DNA of 64,000 nucleotides, from assembly GCF_042186555.1 (NCBI RefSeq), contig NC_133326.1, forward strand, positions 585,918,119 through 585,982,118, given 5' to 3'. This DNA is from Aquarana catesbeiana. Lineage: Eukaryota; Chordata; Amphibia; Anura; Ranidae. Each line of letters opens with the position of its first letter. Positions within the stretch are counted from its first letter, which is position 1. This document shows positions 59,367 through 64,000 of this stretch, one piece after another. The translations under genes were made by a program, and so were the position numbers. The notes beneath the pieces were generated by a model. That model was not told where the DNA came from. It saw nothing but the letters and a program-made list of their open reading frames with translations, and ran no database searches.

Positions 59367-60137
59367 TTATGTGGGGTCCAATCTGCGACGTCTGGATCGT
59401 TGTCGTTGAGCTTTGGGAGAGGAGTTGTGTGAGACTGGTTTCCATGGTTCCGTAGGAAAGTAGAAAGAGTACCACTCAGGAAGGTCCATCAGGGGTATGT
59501 CCAGTTGTTCGCAGAAAGTGGGTAAATCTTCCGGGGTTCGAAGAAGAGCTGTGCGACCCCTGGTGGATGCTGAGAGACAAAACGGAAACTTCCATCTATA
59601 TTGGATTTTATGTGTATGCAAGACTTCCAGCAGGGGGCATCTGTTCTGTAATGTAATTTGGGATAAGTCCTGAAACAGTTTCACCTCTGTGCCATTAAAC
59701 AGTATGTGGCCTCTATCTCTTGCTTTCTTGAGAATCTCCTCTTTGAGGGGAAAGTTGACAATGCAACACACAATGTCCCTGGGTGGTTCAGAGTCTCGGG
59801 GAGGGGGCCTTAATGCACGGTGCATGCGTTCCATCTCTATGGGGGAGTCTGCCTGTCGGCCAAGCAAATCATTAAAGATGGAGCATACTGTGTGCTGCAG
59901 TGCGGCCTGGTCAACTCCCTCCGGGACCCCCCTCACCCTCACGTTATACCTGCGGCCCCTGTTGTCTAAGTCCTCTACTTGCCTATGGAGCTCAAACAAA
60001 TGTGGCAGGTGCATATCGTATGTCTTTTGTACTTGCCTAATTGCTGTAGCTTGTGTTCGAGCGTTTTCCTCTACGTCCGAGATTCGGTGGTTCATCGAGT
60101 GAATGTCTGCCTTTAGGTCTGAAATAGCCGACATCAT
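59367..60137 (-). CDS. L1-clade ORF1 protein (RNA-binding), C-terminal part
   Basis: The nucleic-acid chaperone that coats LINE RNA and forms trimers. The minus-strand frame has 256 residues. The N-terminal part is a heptad-like coiled coil (ISDLKADIHSMNHRISDVEE, through FELHRQVEDLDNRGRR). The RRM-like domain begins with YNVRVRGVPEGVDQ and has the conserved ARDRGHILFNGTEVKLFQDL. The C-terminus is basic (RQRSRRRR). The N-terminal region is in another frame at 60184-60411, so a frameshift between 60137 and 60184 breaks the full protein. About 330 residues in total, normal for this family. Confidence 0.8.
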   Translation of the reverse strand: MMSAISDLKADIHSMNHRISDVEENARTQATAIRQVQKTYDMHLPHLFELHRQVEDLDNRGRRYNVRVRGVPEGVDQAALQHTVCSIFNDLLGRQADSPIEMERMHRALRPPPRDSEPPRDIVCCIVNFPLKEEILKKARDRGHILFNGTEVKLFQDLSQITLQNRCPLLEVLHTHKIQYRWKFPFCLSASTRGRTALLRTPEDLPTFCEQLDIPLMDLPEWYSFYFPTEPWKPVSHNSSPKAQRQRSRRRRLDPT

Positions 60138-60183
60138 GGTGTGTTTGATGTCCAGGGCGACCCTCTGGAGGTCTTCTTGGAGG

Positions 60184-60411
60184 TCAAGGAGGCTTGGTAG
60201 AGGCGTCGTCGTCCATGAGCGGGTCCGCGCTGCTCCTAATAGAGTCCGGGGATGAGGCCTGCGGGGTCTGTGAGGCCTGCGAGGCCTGTGATGCCTCGAG
60301 TTGCGCAGCTTGTCGGTTTCGGAAGATCTCCAGGATATTGCCGCTAATCTGTGTACCGGGCTCCTTTTGTGTGCAGGTTGTCAAGGTGCTCCTGTTAGGC
60401 TTTCCCATCAT
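60184..60411 (-). pseudogene. L1-clade ORF1, N-terminal part
   Basis: A 75-residue minus-strand frame starting MMGKPNRSTLTTC, followed by alanine/serine/glutamine-rich low-complexity text with three QAS-type repeats. It fits the variable N-terminus of L1 ORF1 proteins and lies about 100 bp after the poly-G 5' end of the LINE. It is out of frame with the main part at 59367-60137. Confidence 0.6.
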
Positions 60412-60537
60412 GGGTATGTGCCTCTAGAGACCCAAATTAGCCATTTGTCGTCCTCTTTGTGCGGGAGCTGTCTGTTCAGGCAGTCATCTCGATTCCCGTT
60501 CCAGGCCACGCCCCCCCCCCCCCAATTTACTAAATTT

Positions 60538-60576
60538 ACCTAATCTGCAGTAGATTGTAAATCTACCAGCGCTACA
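60538..60576 (-). repeat. LTR 2, last 39 bp after the L1 insertion
   Basis: The right remainder of LTR 2, ending GCGCTACA at 60576, as LTR 1 does. Preceded by the duplicated target at 60521-60537. Confidence 0.85.
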
Positions 60577-61310
60577 TACTCCCCCCACTACAATAGACGT
60601 TGTCCCCAACGTCTGTCCTGAACGCAGTAACAGTAACTCTCAAGCCTGAGAGTAGCATTTAAGTTTCTCATAACTTTAGATAGGCAAAGAGAGAGAAAAA
60701 GGACACCATAGACCCAGCCGGTTTCTGTAGCGAATCAATAACTTTTGACAAAGTCCCCGCAACAGCACTGTGCGTCTCCACACAGGGAGACGTCTTCCCA
60801 GAACTCATGGTAGTCCATTCAGGAAGGGTCATTGTGGAGGCAACATCCTCGCCTTGTGACCACAATAGCTCTTGCGACATGGTTTTGAACAAGTCATCAT
60901 CCCCGGAAAGATCCAACATGGATTCTAGTTCCGAGTCTCTCAATTCTTCTGCTGGAAAATACTTATTTACAGTCTCCAACAATGGCTTACCCGTTCCAGA
61001 CGTAGACTCTGGTAGCTCCGGCTCAGGTAACCTCTGGGGTAGGCCTCGACCACGGCCGCGAGAAGCCTTCACATAGCCCACCTTCTTCTGAGTAGGCACC
61101 ACAGGAACAGGTGTAGTAGACTCAGGAATCAAAGTAATGTGTCCTGATGAGACAGCAGCAGCAGTGTCTCTTTCTGAAACATTGTCAGTAGCAACAGGTG
61201 AAGTGGCGGCCCGTCGCTCTTTTTCTGTAGCGGTAGCAGCTTCCTCTGTAGCGATACCTGTCACCCAATCCATCCAGTAGGCACAGGGTGGCATAGTAGG
61301 TGGCTCCACC
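60577..61310 (-). mobile_element. Second, deleted internal region of the LTR element
   Basis: Matches 45685-45813 and then, after an internal deletion of about 830 bp, 46647-47260. The deletion junction (near 60705) has only a 2 bp overlap. The match ends at ggtggctccac, after which unrelated sequence starts. No third LTR follows, so the array LTR-internal-LTR-internal is truncated. Confidence 0.8.
60668..61310 (-). CDS. Unknown protein of the LTR element, second copy
   Basis: A minus-strand frame of about 210 residues that covers, in one frame, the linker (VEPPTMPPCAYWMDWVTG), the threonine/valine-rich part, the RGRGRG stretch, the acidic SGDDDLF part and the following serine/threonine-rich region. 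In the first copy the same text is split by a frameshift. The C-terminal aromatic part is lost through the deletion. The frame being open in both copies for the acidic and RG segments suggests it was once a real protein. The start codon is not known, as the copy is cut off. Confidence 0.5.
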
Positions 61311-61909
61311 AGGAACATTCATTCAAAAATCTAGTACAGCATGGCTAGCCTAAAGTAGAATTCCAGCATAACACTAAAAATACTGTCTTAAAAATGTTCC
61401 CTACACCCTCATGCTATCTCTGTTGCTTTACCTCCTCTTAAGCTCAAAGCTACTCAAAAATGTTTTATATTAGAATATGAATGTATTGGAATATGTACTT
61501 GTTGATAAATGGATCTCTATGTACTATACCTTAAAAGATAGTCGTGCATTACATCTGCCTGTTAGTTTTAAAATGTCAACAGATACTACCTCACCTGAAC
61601 AATTATTATATATTGTCTAATCAGCTATCTGTTTATTGGATCAAATTTTGAGAAGTGATACTAAACAGATTGTATTTATGTTTCCAAAGATTATATCATT
61701 GACATAACTGTACATTTTACTTGAAGGGATTTAATACCTAGACTTTTACTTACATTTATAATATTATTGTAGGTAATTATTACCCATTGTGACATTATGA
61801 AAGGCGAGGTGATGGATGGACGCTATGTATCATGTGTTAATTTGCAGGAAATCAAGGTGGAATCCAATCCGGACCACCTTGGCTCTGGACAAGATTTTGT
61901 GTTCTACTG
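61311..61909. other. Unannotated upstream DNA
   Basis: AT-rich and mostly unique-looking. 61768-61909 together with 63874-64000 (the empty-site flanks of the next element) contain cataaataaa after the insertion and could be part of an LTR, but the edges cannot be fixed. Confidence 0.35.
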
Positions 61910-61917
61910 GTGACCAC

Positions 61918-63865
61918 TAGGGATGAGCCAAACACCCTCCTGTTCGGTTCACAGCAGAACATGCGAACAGGCAAAAAATTCGGCAGAACACACAAACACT
62001 GTTAAAGTCTATGGGACAGGAATAGTCAAAAGTGCTAATTTTAAAGGCTTTTATGCAAGTTATTGTCATAAAAAGTGTTTGGGGACCCGGGTCCTGCCCC
62101 AGGGGACATGTATAAATGCAATGACATTTCTAAAGGAAAATTGTCATTTAAAACTGATCCCGGCTGTAATAAATTGTCGGATCTCGGCAATATAGATAAA
62201 ACTCATTGAAAAAAAGAACATGGGATCCCCCCCAGTCTATTATCAGGCCCTTTGGGTCTGGTATGTATATTAAGGGGAACCCCGAACCAAAATTTAAAAA
62301 AAAATTGCGTGGGGGTGTCCCTAAAATCCATACCAGGTCCTTCAGGTCTGATATGCAAATTTAGGGGAACGCTGCGCCAAATTTTAATAAACAATGGCGT
62401 ATGGGTCCCCCCCAAAATCCATTCCAGACCCTTCAGGTCTGGTATGGATTTTAAGAGGAACCCTGCACCAAAATAAAAAAAATGGCATAGGACCCCCCCA
62501 AAATCCATACCAGACCCTTATCTGAGCACGCAACCTGGAAGGCCGCAGAAAAAGAGGGGGGAACAAGAGAACACCCCCCCTTCTGAACCGTACCAGGCCA
62601 CATGCCCTGAACATGGGGAGGGTGCTTTGGGGTAGCCCCCCAATGCACCTTGGCCCCATGTTGATGGGCACAAGGGCCTCATCCCCACAACCCTTGCCCG
62701 GTGGTTGTGGGGGTCTGCGAGGAGGGGGCTTATCAGAATCTGGTAGCCCCCCAGATCCCGCCCCCCCGGTGTGAAATGGTAACGGGGTACAAATGTACCA
62801 CTACCATTTCACAAAAAAAGTGTCAAAATGTTAAAAAAGACAAGACACAGCTTGGGACAAGTCCCTTATTAAAAAATAAAAATGTCCCACGATGTCCATT
62901 AATCTTCTTCTCTCACGCCGCGACGGACTGAAAAAGAAAAAGAAAATTTGGGTGACCCCGCCCCCTCTGACACCACAGGGAAGCCATGGGGATGTCCCCA
63001 TGGAGTCAGAGGGGGTGGGGTCACCCAGTTATGCCACCGGGTGGCCCCGCCCTGAGTTATATAAGAGCTGTCACAAGCGAAGAAGCATCACACGACGGGA
63101 GCATCCCATGGTAGCGGATCGGTTGTGAATTTTTATCTTTCTTTTTCGGTCCATCGCGGCATGATAGAAGAAGATGAATGGACATCGTGGGACATTTTTT
63201 TTTAATAAAGGACTTGTCCCAAGCTGTGTCTTGTCTTTTTTAACATTTTGACACTTTTTTTGTGAAATGGTAGGGGTACAAATATGCCCCGTTACCATTT
63301 CACACGGGGGGAGGCCGGGATCTGGGGGACCCCTTGTTAAAGGGGGCTTCCAGATTCCGATAAGCCCCCCGCCCGCAGACCCTCACAACCACCAGGCAAG
63401 GGTTGTGGGGATGAGGCCCTTGTCCCCATCAACATTTAGAAATGTCATTTTGCTGTGGTACTGTTCTAAACATGTGAAAAATGCGCCACTTTACAGGCAT
63501 ACTATAGACACCCCCCAGGCACAATATTTAAAGGAATATTTCATTTTTATTGTTTCACTTTAAGCATTAAAAAAAATCACTGCTCCCGAAAAAAGGGCCG
63601 TTTTAAAAAAAAATGTTTGCATTGATACATGTCCCCTGGGGCAGGACCCGGGCCCCCAAACACTTTTTATGACAATAACTTGCATATAAGCCTTTAAAAT
63701 TAGCACTTTTGATTTTTCATGTTAGTGTCCCATAGACTTTAACAGTGTTCCGGCAGCTTTAGAATTTGCCGCGAACACTGCATATTGTTCGCTGTTCGGC
63801 GAACAGGCAAACACCCAATGTTTTAATCGAACTTACGTTCAACTCGAACATCGGGCTCATCCCTA
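61918..63865. mobile_element. Non-autonomous foldback hAT, sister of the 8.4 kb element
   Basis: Same terminal TAGGGATGAGC as the element at 50844 and the exact 8 bp duplication gtgaccac (61910-61917, 63866-63873). It is a nested palindrome. The outer arms are about 61918-62160 and 63590-63865. The inner arms are about 62650-62945 and 63120-63420 (tggtaacgggg, tttcacaaaaaaagtgtcaaa, caagacacagcttgggacaa). The central dyad is 62950-63025 (gggtgaccccgccccctctg / gagggggtggggtcaccc). No transposase. 1948 bp. Confidence 0.9.
62225..62520. repeat. Tandem units with ccagacc/ggtctgg hairpins
   Basis: About three to four roughly 90 bp units built on aaaatccataccagaccctt, aggtctggtatgg and attttaagaggaacc. 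Related units are present at 2215-2440 and 58660-58750. They lie on the left arm side of the foldback hAT. Confidence 0.75.
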
Positions 63866-63873
63866 GTGACCAC

Positions 63874-64000
63874 CAGCAGGTGGCATAAATAAAGCAGGAC
63901 TGGAGCAAGAGGTTGCTCTTGGCCTGGGACTCAGGAAGCCAAAACCTTAAAGAGCTGTGGATGTGGAGATTGCTGTGTAAAGGAAAGGAGTAGGTTTGCA
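63874..64000. other. Right flank, unannotated
   Basis: Continues the sequence interrupted by the hAT insertion at 61917. Contains a TATA-like cataaataaagc near 63883. No gene supported before the window ends. Confidence 0.35.

Larger units (their letters stand above)
48838..60520 (-). mobile_element. L1-clade LINE (minus strand) with a hAT inside
   Basis: The 3' end is at the left: minus-strand TTTCAATAAAATC then a short A run at 48838-48845. The 5' end at the right is a run of about 13 G followed by CGTGGCCTGG. It is flanked by 17 bp copies of the target (cccaatttac, then a/t, then aaattt) at 48821-48837 and 60521-60537, with one mismatch. Excluding the hAT, only about 3.3 kb remain, with ORF1 and the middle of ORF2, so the endonuclease and C-terminal parts were deleted. 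Confidence 0.85.

Overview
The window looks like vertebrate, probably frog, nuclear DNA. Coding density is very low. There is one recognisable host exon, and many eukaryotic transposons: hAT, Tc1/mariner, PIF/Harbinger-like, TTAA-flanked, L1, L2-like and LTR elements. The frog (ranid-like) assignment rests on my memory of the MITE families and on the single exon, not on a search.

Host gene. On the minus strand at 34013-34161 is a 50-residue first coding exon ending in CYGGFDLYFVLDK plus a GTAAGT donor. It closely resembles exon 1 of ANTXR1 (TEM8): signal peptide and start of the von Willebrand A domain. Everything to its left (1-34012) is then probably intron 1. Everything to its right is promoter and upstream intergenic DNA. 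I found no other convincing host exon and no tRNA or rRNA gene.

Layout. 0.2-8.5 kb: hAT MITE, Harbinger-like MITE, two TA-flanked MITEs, a 2.4 kb hAT-like element carrying two minisatellites, another MITE. 11.8-18.5 kb: small MITEs, a full-looking L2-like LINE with an open 627-residue reverse transcriptase frame inserted in a MITE, and a hAT MITE. 18.9-20.2 kb: solo LTR inside a possible MITE. 22 kb: a 209 bp near-perfect palindrome. 24.9-28.5 kb: Tc1-like transposon broken by three later insertions. 28.9-29.85 kb: foldback element holding two further MITEs. 31-44 kb: ANTXR1 exon 1, MITEs, a solo LTR and two TTAA-flanked elements.

The richest part is 44.6-61.3 kb, a three-level nest. A minus-strand LTR element with no pol domain (arrangement LTR-internal-LTR-partial internal) was hit in its second LTR by a minus-strand L1 with a 17 bp target duplication. 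That L1 was later hit by an 8376 bp hAT transposon with an exact 8 bp duplication. The hAT element has a TATA box, a higher-order 45 bp repeat array, a broken BED-finger transposase and a 142 bp repeat array. A related 1948 bp non-autonomous foldback copy with the same terminal bases sits next door at 61918-63865.

Limits. All family calls come from terminal repeats, target duplications and protein motifs read by eye. No alignment or database search was run. Edges given without a target duplication are approximate.
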